Assembly: GCF_000006945.2 (NCBI RefSeq)
Contig: NC_003197.2
Location: 2,356,001 to 2,420,000, forward strand
Source of the DNA: Salmonella enterica subsp. enterica serovar Typhimurium str. LT2
GTDB taxonomy: Bacteria > Pseudomonadota > Gammaproteobacteria > Enterobacterales > Enterobacteriaceae
Direction: 5' to 3'
Length of the DNA stretch: 64,000 nt
Shown: positions 17,710-25,398 of the stretch, piece by piece
How the letters are laid out: every line of letters starts with the position of its first letter
Numbering within the stretch: position 1 is the first letter of the stretch
Notes under the pieces: model-generated
Seen by the model: only the letters and a program-made list of their open reading frames with translations
Database searches by the model: none
What the model was told of the DNA's origin: nothing
Position numbers and translations under genes: made by a program

Positions 17710-20346
17710 TTACTCGTCAGCGTCATCCGCAACGTCGTCATCGCTTTCCGCTTCCGGGGCGATATCCTCATCCCCTTCCGCCACGCTGCCGTCGATAGCG
17801 TCGAGTTCTTCGTCATCTACCGGTTCAGCAACGCGTTGCAGACCCACCACGTTTTCATCTTCCGCCGTGCGGATAAGGATAACGCCCTGGGTATTACGTC
17901 CCACTACGCTGATCTCGGACACACGGGTACGCACCAGAGTACCGGCATCCGTGATCATCATGATCTGGTCGCAATCGTCTACCTGTACCGCACCGACAAC
18001 GGAACCGTTGCGCTCGGTCACTTTGATAGAGATAACGCCCTGCGTCGCACGAGACTTGGTCGGGTACTCGTCCGCTGCGGTACGCTTCCCGTAGCCGTTT
18101 TGCGTTACGGTCAGAATAGCGCCTTCGCCGCGTGGGATGATCAGAGAGACGACTTTATCGTCTCCCGCCAGCTTAATACCGCGCACACCGGTCGCGGTAC
18201 GCCCCATCGCACGGACGGCGTCTTCTTTGAAGCGCACCACTTTACCCGCGGCCGAGAACAGCATGACTTCGTCAGAACCAGAAGTCAGGTCAACGCCAAT
18301 CAGCTCGTCGCCGTCGTTGAGGTTCACCGCGATAATACCGGCGGAACGCGGACGGCTGAATTCGGTCAGCGCCGTTTTCTTCACGGTACCGCTGGCGGTC
18401 GCCATAAAGACGTTGACGCCTTCTTCATACTCACGAACCGGCAGAATCGCGGTGATACGTTCGTTGGCTTCCAGCGGCAGCAGGTTGACGATCGGACGAC
18501 CGCGCGCGCCGCGGCTGGCTTCCGGCAGCTGATAGACCTTCATCCAGTACAGACGGCCCCGGCTGGAGAAGCAGAGGATGGTGTCATGGGTGTTAGCCAC
18601 CAGCAGGCGGTCGATAAAGTCTTCTTCTTTAATACGCGCGGCAGATTTACCTTTCCCACCACGACGTTGCGCTTCGTAATCTGTCAGCGGTTGATATTTG
18701 ACGTAACCCTGGTGAGACAGCGTCACGACAACATCTTCCTGGCTAATCAGATCTTCGATATTAATATCGGCGCTGTTGGCGGTGATTTCGGTACGACGCT
18801 CATCGCCGAACTGATCGCGAATTAACTCCATCTCTTCGCGGATCACTTCCATCAGGCGATCGGCGCTGCCCAGAATGTGCAGCAATTCAGCAATCTGCTC
18901 CAGCAGCTCTTTGTATTCGTCGAGCAGTTTTTCATGCTCCAGGCCGGTCAGTTTCTGCAAACGCAGATCCAGAATCGCCTGCGCCTGCTGTTCAGTCAGG
19001 TAGTACTGACCGTCACGCACGCCAAATTCTGGCTCCAGCCATTCCGGACGCGCGGCGTCATCACCAGCGCGCTCCAGCATCGCAGCAACGTTGCCCAGAT
19101 CCCACGGACGCGAAATCAGCGCCGCTTTTGCTTCCGCCGGCGTTGGCGCGCGGCGAATCAGTTCGATAATCGGGTCGATGTTGGCCAGCGCAATCGCCAG
19201 AGCTTCAAGGATATGCGCACGGTCACGGGCTTTACGCAGTTCAAAAATAGTCCGACGCGTCACCACTTCACGGCGGTGGCGCACGAACGCTGAAATGATA
19301 TCTTTCAGGTTCATGATCTTCGGCTGGCCGTGATGCAGCGCCACCATGTTAATACCGAAGGAAACCTGTAGCTGGGTCTGGGAGTAGAGATTATTAAGCA
19401 CCACCTCGCCCACCGCATCGCGTTTCACTTCAATCACGATGCGCATCCCGTCTTTGTCGGATTCGTCACGCAGCGCGCTGATGCCTTCCACGCGTTTATC
19501 TTTCACCAGCTCGGCGATTTTCTCGATCAGGCGCGCTTTGTTCACCTGATAGGGAATTTCATGGACGATGATGGTTTCACGGCCCGTTTTGGCGTCAGCT
19601 TCAACTTCCGCGCGGGCGCGAATGTACACTTTGCCACGACCGGTGCGGTAGGCTTCTTCGATACCACGACGACCGTTGATGATCGCGGCGGTCGGGAAGT
19701 CCGGCCCCGGAATATGTTCCATCAGCCCTTCAATGCTGATGTCTTCGTTGTCGATATACGCCAGGCAGCCGTTAATCACTTCCGTCAGGTTGTGCGGCGG
19801 GATATTCGTCGCCATACCTACTGCGATACCGGAAGAACCGTTCACCAGCAGATTCGGAATTTTGGTCGGCATGACGTCCGGAATTTTTTCCGTACCGTCA
19901 TAGTTATCCACGAAATCCACCGTCTCTTTTTCGAGATCGGCCATCAGTTCGTGGGCGATTTTCGCCAGACGGATCTCCGTATAACGCATTGCCGCCGCGG
20001 AGTCGCCGTCAATAGAACCGAAGTTACCCTGACCATCCACCAGCATGTAACGCAGCGAGAATGGCTGCGCCATACGAACGATGGTGTCATACACTGCGGA
20101 ATCGCCGTGGGGATGGTATTTACCGATTACGTCACCAACGACACGGGCAGATTTTTTATAGGCTTTGTTCCAGTCATTGCCCAATACGTTCATGGCGTAA
20201 AGTACGCGACGGTGTACCGGCTTCAGGCCATCTCGGACATCCGGCAGCGCACGGCCAACAATGACCGACATCGCATAATCCAGATAGGAGCTCTTCAGCT
20301 CCTCCTCAATGTTGACCGGTGTAATTTCTCTCGCAAGGTCGCTCAT
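17710..20346 (-). CDS. gyrA: GyrA, DNA gyrase subunit A
   Basis: GyrA cuts and rejoins DNA during ATP-driven negative supercoiling with GyrB. The 878-residue protein has the breakage-reunion domain with catalytic Tyr122 (A-A-M-R-Y-T-E), and a C-terminal beta-pinwheel with the GyrA box (Q-R-R-G-G-K-G near residue 560). The tail is very acidic (E-S-D-D-D-V-A-D-D-A-D-E). In the quinolone-resistance region Ser83 and Asp87 are the wild-type residues (H-P-H-G-D-S-A-V-Y-D). Single-gene unit with its own promoter and terminator. Confidence 0.99.
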   Translation of the reverse strand: MSDLAREITPVNIEEELKSSYLDYAMSVIVGRALPDVRDGLKPVHRRVLYAMNVLGNDWNKAYKKSARVVGDVIGKYHPHGDSAVYDTIVRMAQPFSLRYMLVDGQGNFGSIDGDSAAAMRYTEIRLAKIAHELMADLEKETVDFVDNYDGTEKIPDVMPTKIPNLLVNGSSGIAVGMATNIPPHNLTEVINGCLAYIDNEDISIEGLMEHIPGPDFPTAAIINGRRGIEEAYRTGRGKVYIRARAEVEADAKTGRETIIVHEIPYQVNKARLIEKIAELVKDKRVEGISALRDESDKDGMRIVIEVKRDAVGEVVLNNLYSQTQLQVSFGINMVALHHGQPKIMNLKDIISAFVRHRREVVTRRTIFELRKARDRAHILEALAIALANIDPIIELIRRAPTPAEAKAALISRPWDLGNVAAMLERAGDDAARPEWLEPEFGVRDGQYYLTEQQAQAILDLRLQKLTGLEHEKLLDEYKELLEQIAELLHILGSADRLMEVIREEMELIRDQFGDERRTEITANSADINIEDLISQEDVVVTLSHQGYVKYQPLTDYEAQRRGGKGKSAARIKEEDFIDRLLVANTHDTILCFSSRGRLYWMKVYQLPEASRGARGRPIVNLLPLEANERITAILPVREYEEGVNVFMATASGTVKKTALTEFSRPRSAGIIAVNLNDGDELIGVDLTSGSDEVMLFSAAGKVVRFKEDAVRAMGRTATGVRGIKLAGDDKVVSLIIPRGEGAILTVTQNGYGKRTAADEYPTKSRATQGVISIKVTERNGSVVGAVQVDDCDQIMMITDAGTLVRTRVSEISVVGRNTQGVILIRTAEDENVVGLQRVAEPVDDEELDAIDGSVAEGDEDIAPEAESDDDVADDADE

Positions 20347-20390
20347 CTAACCGCTATCCCTCTACTGTATCCCGGATTCAAAGGTCGCAA

Positions 20391-20420
20391 ATTATAACAC
20401 ATTCGCCCACGTACTGGTAA
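20391..20420 (-). promoter_or_regulatory. Probable gyrA promoter
   Basis: On the minus strand a consensus -10 TATAAT lies at 20396-20391, about 45 bases before the gyrA start. A weak -35-like TTACCA lies at 20420-20415, spacing 18. A strong -10 with a weak -35 fits the known relaxation-stimulated gyrA promoter, but the start site is inferred. Confidence 0.5.
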
Positions 20421-20574
20421 ACGGAATGCAGCCAGACAATGCTTTATTCGGGTGCCGCATGCTCTCTTCATTTATAAGCGTGGTCTTGGCGTTTATTGGC
20501 GATCGGCTTCAGAGGCGACACAGGGGAGATCGGGGCCTGGCCAGGAAGAGGTTAGAAAATCAATACCTCCCGTG

Positions 20575-20718
20575 TATACCCGTCATACTTCAAGTTTCAT
20601 GTGCGTTGGCTGCGAGTTACTCGGCCCATCCCTGGGCCTCGCCCCGTCGCGGTTAGCGCAAGCGCTGTTCAAGACGGTTAACCATTTTATCCTGCAACTC
20701 GAATTATTTAGGGGATAT
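20575..20718. repeat. ERIC/IRU-type intergenic repeat, variant core
   Basis: The element begins TATACCCGTCATACTTCAAG and ends GCAACTCGAATTATTTAGGG, which are the two terminal arms of the enterobacterial ERIC/IRU family. Its core has a GGCCCA-TCCC-TGGGCC hairpin (20623-20638) instead of the usual ERIC centre, and its length is about 144 bp rather than 127. It marks the border between the gyrA promoter and the accessory dehydratase gene. The rest of 20421-20755 shows nothing else I can support. Confidence 0.65.
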
Positions 20719-20755
20719 GCCGGGAGGCATAAACCATAATCAGTATCACCAGATG

Positions 20756-21958
20756 CTATTTAATCACATAGGCCAGATATTCTTTCACTACCTCATCGTT
20801 TAATTCCTGACCCAATCCGGGCTGTTCCGGCGCGACATAATAGCCATTTTCCGGTTGATAATCGTGGGTACAAAGTTCCCGAATAGATGCTTTCATCGCA
20901 TTGGTATGATGCTCATGAATAATAAAGTTGGGAATTGCTGTTTCCATATGCAGCGCGGCTACCGTGGAAACAGGACCGCCGCAAACATGCACCTGTACAG
21001 TGGTGTCATAAATATTAGCATAGTCACAGATTTTCTTTCCTTCGGTAATTCCGCCGCAGAGACACAAATCAGGTTGCGCTACGGCAATAGACTGCTTCTC
21101 CAGTAATTCCCTGTATCCCCATCTTGTGTAGGAACGCTCGCCAGTGGCGATTGGAATCGTTGTTGAACGGGAAACTTTCTGCATATTATCAGAATTTAAT
21201 GGATGAATCGGTTCTTCATAAAGAAAGATACGATACTTTTCTATCGCCTTCGCAAATTGAATAGCTGAGTTTGTACCGAGAAGAGAATGGATTTCCACGA
21301 TAATATCAGCATCATCCCCCATTGCTTCACGCATAGCGGCAATTCGCGCTTCCCCCATTTTTAATTGATCGGCCAGTAACAATCCTGAATAGTTACGATT
21401 TCTATTCTGAAAAACACAGTCATCGCCATTACGATCGATTTCGAGTGGATCCACTTTAATCGCATCATATCCATCGTCAAGAGCCGCACGCGCCGCCTCA
21501 GCATATTCCTCAGGTGTCACTAATATATGGCGTTTATCCCCCCAACCAAATTGTAACTGACTAGCATAGGTTCTTAATTTTTCATTAGTTTTCCCGCCAA
21601 GGAGCTGATAAACAGGTACACCTAAATATTTACCTTTGATATCCCAAAGAGCAATATCAATAGCGCTCATTCCGGCATAAAAAACGTTCCCGCCCCCCAT
21701 CCCCCAAAAAGTCTTTCTGAAAAAGAACTCCCAAATTTTTTCGATATTTAGTGGATCTTCACCCACAATCAATGGCGCCAGATCTCTGATGATCCCTACG
21801 CCAGCTTTAGCGCCTGCGCCATAGGCCAGTCCTACTTCGCCAATACCACTTAATCCTGAGTCGGTATTCACCCGGATAAGTACTGGATTATAGGAGGACA
21901 TCGTTTGATCTCTTTTTTTTAATTCACAGTCAAAAACTTCAATAGACGTAATTTTCAT
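20756..21958 (-). CDS. Enolase-superfamily acid-sugar dehydratase (mandelate racemase/ManD-like), substrate unknown
   Basis: This 400-residue protein has the two-domain fold of the mandelate racemase group. Likely Mg2+ ligands are Glu222 (V-E-I-H), Glu248 (L-Y-E-E-P) and Glu274 (T-G-E-R). His224 two residues after the first ligand, and His324 (V-Q-V-H-V-C-G-G), resemble the D-mannonate dehydratase subgroup; Lys168 (I-K-V-D) is a further candidate base. It probably dehydrates a sugar acid to a 2-keto-3-deoxy acid. It is 14 bases from the permease gene and likely co-transcribed with it. From memory this is LT2 STM2273, annotated only as a putative dehydratase. Codon use looks more AT-rich than its neighbours. 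Confidence 0.85.
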   Translation of the reverse strand: MKITSIEVFDCELKKRDQTMSSYNPVLIRVNTDSGLSGIGEVGLAYGAGAKAGVGIIRDLAPLIVGEDPLNIEKIWEFFFRKTFWGMGGGNVFYAGMSAIDIALWDIKGKYLGVPVYQLLGGKTNEKLRTYASQLQFGWGDKRHILVTPEEYAEAARAALDDGYDAIKVDPLEIDRNGDDCVFQNRNRNYSGLLLADQLKMGEARIAAMREAMGDDADIIVEIHSLLGTNSAIQFAKAIEKYRIFLYEEPIHPLNSDNMQKVSRSTTIPIATGERSYTRWGYRELLEKQSIAVAQPDLCLCGGITEGKKICDYANIYDTTVQVHVCGGPVSTVAALHMETAIPNFIIHEHHTNAMKASIRELCTHDYQPENGYYVAPEQPGLGQELNDEVVKEYLAYVIK

Positions 21959-21972
21959 AATTTCTCCATTTA

Positions 21973-23298
21973 TCAGGTTCGTGATACAACATTTGTTTGT
22001 TGGCTTTTTTCTTTTTTCACATCAATTTTCATTAACGCCAAAACGGCTACCGCAGCGAAGCAAAGTATTGCCTCTACAATAAATATTCCTGTCGCACCAT
22101 AATGAGTAGAAACGAATCCCAGTGATTTATTAATCAGGAATCCGCCAAGACTTGAACATGAGTTAATAAACGCAATGCTGATAGCCAACCCTGACGGCGA
22201 CAATAATGCAGAAGGCAGCGCCCAGTAAGGTCCGTAATAGCTGAGGATCCCAACACCATAGAACGTTAGCCCCAGCATTCTCAGCGACATTGAGGGGACA
22301 AGAGCAATCATCAGAAAACCACAGCCTGCCAGAAACATGGGTAATGCAGCATGCCATTTTCGTTCATTCTTTTTATCGGAATGCCAGCCCCACCAGGGCA
22401 TGCTGAACATAGCGAAAATAAACGGAATACTCATGATTAAACCAACGTCAGTATCCGTAAAATCAGCTGAAAATCCCTTCACCAACCCCGGCAACCAGTA
22501 GTTTGCCGCCAGAGCAGCCGCCTGAATCAACATGTAGGCGAAAGAAAGCTGAAGCAAAACTGGATTTTTGATTACGGAAAGAAAGGATGAGTTGGTATTT
22601 TTATTTAATGCAGCTGCGGTTTCATTGTCAGTACGTAATTTATTAACTAAGGCCGATATCTGCTGTGGCGTAAGCCATTTAGCCTTTTCTGGACTGTCAG
22701 GCAGTAAATAAAATGTCAGGATGCCAAGGAATACGGTAGGGATACCTTCAATAGCAAAAAGCCAGCGCCAGCCTTCATAATCCGGGGTATTCAAATGCTC
22801 GATGATCCAACCAGACATCGGTGCAGCCAATACCGATGCAACAGCAATAGATAACATGAAGAAACTATTGACTTTTCCGCGTTCACGAGCCGGGAACCAG
22901 CATGCAAGATAATAAACCATGCCCGGGAAAAAGCCAGCTTCAAATACCCCCAAAAAAATGCGAGCCAGCAAAATATGTTGAGTATCTTTAGCAAAAAAAA
23001 TCAGCCCAGTTACCGCTCCCCAGCCGATAATAATGGAACTAATCCATTTTCTTGCGCCAAGCTTTTGCAAGCCAATGCTACTCGGAATTTGAAAGATTAA
23101 ATATGATATGAAGAATATAGAAGAAATATTAGCGAAATCCTCAGGCGTAATACCGAGAGATTCATTCATGCGTAATGCAGCAAACCCAATATTGACACGA
23201 TCCATATAGTTAAAAAAGTAAAGAATAAAGGCCAAAGGAATGATTTTCCTTTTTACAATACGAATTGCATCGTATAAATTTTCTTGTGGACTACTCAT
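21973..23298 (-). CDS. MFS permease, anion:cation symporter (hexuronate/tartrate-like) family
   Basis: The 441-residue protein has about twelve hydrophobic segments and the MFS signatures of the ACS family: N-Y-M-D-R-V-N-I-G-F-A near residue 30 and G-V-F-E-A-G-F-F-P-G-M near 115. A central hydrophilic loop lies near residues 195-240. It should import the sugar acid handled by the adjacent dehydratase. It is the first gene of a two-gene unit, divergent from the GntR regulator gene, and the shared upstream region carries two copies of a palindrome. Specific substrate cannot be read from sequence. Confidence 0.88.
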   Translation of the reverse strand: MSSPQENLYDAIRIVKRKIIPLAFILYFFNYMDRVNIGFAALRMNESLGITPEDFANISSIFFISYLIFQIPSSIGLQKLGARKWISSIIIGWGAVTGLIFFAKDTQHILLARIFLGVFEAGFFPGMVYYLACWFPARERGKVNSFFMLSIAVASVLAAPMSGWIIEHLNTPDYEGWRWLFAIEGIPTVFLGILTFYLLPDSPEKAKWLTPQQISALVNKLRTDNETAAALNKNTNSSFLSVIKNPVLLQLSFAYMLIQAAALAANYWLPGLVKGFSADFTDTDVGLIMSIPFIFAMFSMPWWGWHSDKKNERKWHAALPMFLAGCGFLMIALVPSMSLRMLGLTFYGVGILSYYGPYWALPSALLSPSGLAISIAFINSCSSLGGFLINKSLGFVSTHYGATGIFIVEAILCFAAVAVLALMKIDVKKEKSQQTNVVSRT

Positions 23299-23390
23299 TT
23301 TGCATCACCTTTTATGATTCAATGAATAAGGGTATTGACCGGAATCGATGTTACGTAAAAAACAATACAATTCAAAAGCTAATGTGTCAT

Positions 23391-23476
23391 ATCTGATATA
23401 TCAGCAAGCAAACTTAATGAAATATACAATAACAACAATAAAGTATGTAAATTTTCTTATATCTGATATATTAGAT
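23391..23476. promoter_or_regulatory. Paired palindromes, candidate GntR operators
   Basis: Two near-identical sites lie in the divergent promoter region: 23391-23406 with the perfect 12-bp palindrome CTGATATATCAG (23393-23404), and 23461-23476 ATCTGATATATTAGAT with one mismatch pair. Their starts are exactly 70 bp apart. Short AT-rich palindromes of this kind are typical operators of FadR-type GntR regulators, so autoregulation and control of the permease/dehydratase unit are likely. Confidence 0.6.
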
Positions 23477-23536
23477 CCGTTAATTTTGAATAAATTAATT
23501 ACAATGGAGCCGGGTTTAACCATGGAGGAGAAGAAA

Positions 23537-24232
23537 ATGAAAAATAGATTAAAGCGTGACTTTAGTCACATATCAATTGAAATACCCAAATCCATCACCC
23601 AGGTGATTAAAGAGAAAATAAGGGAGATGATTATCCATGGCGATTTCGATCTTGGGCAAGCGATCAGTGAAAATGAACTATCAAATATTCTGATGGTAAG
23701 TAAAACACCAATTCGTGAAGCTTTTATTTGGCTGAGCTATAATGAAAACTTAGTCAACATCATTCCCCGCAGTGGGACATTTGTTTTTTCTGTCACCGAC
23801 GAGGATATCAATGATCTCATCAAAATGAGGGTTATCCTTGAACAGGGCGCAATTCGTGAAGCGATGGAGAAAAATGCTAACAATGTCATAGTCGAATTAA
23901 GCAATATTTTATCGAAGTCAGCAAAAATTAATGCAGAGCGAGATACGCAAGCTTACCTCAAACTGGATCATGATTTTCATTATGTTTTTGTGAAATATGC
24001 CGATAATAAATACATTTCACAAGCACACCTGTTGATCTCAGCACGTTTATTGGCAATTCGCTACAGACTGGATTTTACCGCTGAATATATCACCAGCTCT
24101 AACCGTGGACATGCCACTATTTTGGATATGTTAAAAAACAACAACGTCGAGGGCGTCTGTAATTTTATCACGCACCACATCGGTAGCGGTTTTACAGAAC
24201 GCGCAAGAAAACTTCTTGCGCTGAAAGCGTAA
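23537..24232 (+). CDS. GntR-family (FadR subfamily) transcriptional regulator
   Basis: The protein has an N-terminal winged helix (I-S-E-N-E-L-S-N-I-L-M-V-S-K-T-P-I-R-E-A-F, typical GntR recognition region) and an all-helical FCD effector domain with the metal-binding set D-x3-H (L-D-H-D-F-H) and later histidines. The open frame reaches back to 23348, but ATG 23537 was chosen since GGAGGAG ends 6 bases before it, giving 231 residues; ATG 23522 is the next choice. Divergent from the permease/dehydratase pair, it probably represses them and responds to their substrate. Confidence 0.85.
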   Translation: MKNRLKRDFSHISIEIPKSITQVIKEKIREMIIHGDFDLGQAISENELSNILMVSKTPIREAFIWLSYNENLVNIIPRSGTFVFSVTDEDINDLIKMRVILEQGAIREAMEKNANNVIVELSNILSKSAKINAERDTQAYLKLDHDFHYVFVKYADNKYISQAHLLISARLLAIRYRLDFTAEYITSSNRGHATILDMLKNNNVEGVCNFITHHIGSGFTERARKLLALKA

Positions 24233-24314
24233 TAAAGACGGCAGTAGATATAACGCAGCGACTTTGCACCTGCTATACTGCCCCGATAGATCAATAGCGG
24301 AATCTCATGTACTC

Positions 24315-25043
24315 ATGAACACTGAAAAACCGTCGGTAGCTCACAACGTTGACCATAATGAAATCGCCAAATTCGAAGCCGTCGCGTCGCGCTGGTGGGA
24401 TCTGGAGGGCGAATTCAAGCCATTGCATCGTATCAACCCCCTACGCCTTGGCTACATTACTGAGCGCTCAGGCGGCCTGTTTGGTAAAAAGGTGCTCGAC
24501 GTCGGCTGCGGCGGCGGTATTCTGGCGGAGAGCATGGCGCGCGAAGGCGCAACCGTCACCGGGCTGGATATGGGCTTTGAGCCTTTGCAGGTCGCCAAAC
24601 TGCATGCGCTGGAAAGCGGCATCGAGGTAGAGTACGTGCAGGAGACGGTTGAGGAACATGCGGCAAAACACGCCCAGCAATACGACGTCGTCACCTGTAT
24701 GGAAATGCTGGAGCACGTTCCCGATCCGCAATCGGTCGTCCACGCCTGCGCCCAACTGGTTAAACCCGGCGGCGAGGTGTTCTTCTCAACGTTGAACCGC
24801 AATGGGAAATCCTGGCTGATGGCGGTCGTCGGCGCTGAGTATATTCTGCGCATGGTGCCAAAAGGCACGCACGACGTGAAGAAATTCATTAAGCCTGCTG
24901 AACTGTTAAGCTGGGTAGATGAAACCGTCCTGAAAGAGCAACATATCACCGGGCTGCACTACAACCCGATAACCAATACTTTCAAACTCGGTCCCGGAGT
25001 AGACGTTAACTACATGTTGCATACCCGCGCTAAAAAAGCCTGA
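24315..25043 (+). CDS. ubiG: UbiG, ubiquinone biosynthesis O-methyltransferase
   Basis: UbiG carries out both O-methylation steps of ubiquinone synthesis with S-adenosylmethionine. The 242-residue protein has the SAM-binding motif V-L-D-V-G-C-G-G-G-I-L near residue 60 and T-G-L-D-M-G; the C-terminal part includes a membrane-binding region. Start ATG 24315 matches the known N-terminus M-N-T-E-K-P-S; an upstream in-frame ATG at 24264 is not supported. In E. coli ubiG is next to gyrA, so the 20756-24232 block has been inserted, or kept, between them here. Confidence 0.97.
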   Translation: MNTEKPSVAHNVDHNEIAKFEAVASRWWDLEGEFKPLHRINPLRLGYITERSGGLFGKKVLDVGCGGGILAESMAREGATVTGLDMGFEPLQVAKLHALESGIEVEYVQETVEEHAAKHAQQYDVVTCMEMLEHVPDPQSVVHACAQLVKPGGEVFFSTLNRNGKSWLMAVVGAEYILRMVPKGTHDVKKFIKPAELLSWVDETVLKEQHITGLHYNPITNTFKLGPGVDVNYMLHTRAKKA

Positions 25044-25234
25044 CATCAAAGAATTTTCCTATAAGGGTTGCGTTAGATCATCGGGCGCAACCTTTCTCTT
25101 CGATGAAGAAATCAGCATTCGATCAAATTTTGATTTTTTTTTATGAATTGTTGACATCCTCTCCAGGCCTTATCAGACGCGCATTTAGCGATTCTTACGC
25201 TTTTGCAACCGCAATTTAACGCCAAAATCAACTC

Positions 25235-25349
25235 TTGTACTCAAAAGAATCCCTACTAGAATACTCACCATATAGCGTTTCACTTATCGATTACCCCCTA
25301 TATATAGTATTTATCCACAGAGTTAGTCACAACGTGGCGTTGTGGATAA
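25235..25349 (+). promoter_or_regulatory. nrdAB promoter with NrdR boxes and DnaA boxes
   Basis: A likely promoter is TTGTAC (25235-25240) with TAGAAT (25257-25262), spacing 16. A NrdR box with perfect core CTATATATAG lies at 25295-25310, and a weaker match at 25263-25278; centres are 32 bp (three helical turns) apart, as usual for NrdR. Two perfect DnaA boxes follow, TTATCCACA at 25311-25319 and its inverse TGTGGATAA at 25341-25349. These elements tie dNTP production to NrdR nucleotide sensing and to DnaA. The rest of 25044-25398 shows no gene. Confidence 0.7.
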
Positions 25350-25398
25350 GCGGGGGGATATTTTTCTTTCACGGACAGGTAAACAGGTAGAAAACCAC

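Noticed and set aside
17836..20397. Long plus-strand frames (329 and 278 residues) opposite gyrA
   Set aside because: Antisense shadows of a highly biased housekeeping gene, without a Shine-Dalgarno or recognisable motif.
23348..23536. 63-residue N-terminal extension of the GntR regulator
   Set aside because: It would translate through the two operator-like palindromes, and a much better Shine-Dalgarno precedes ATG 23537.
25151..25180. TTGACA at 25151-25156 as the nrdA -35 box
   Set aside because: No acceptable -10 at 16-18 bases; TTGTAC/TAGAAT near 25235-25262 fits the NrdR boxes better.
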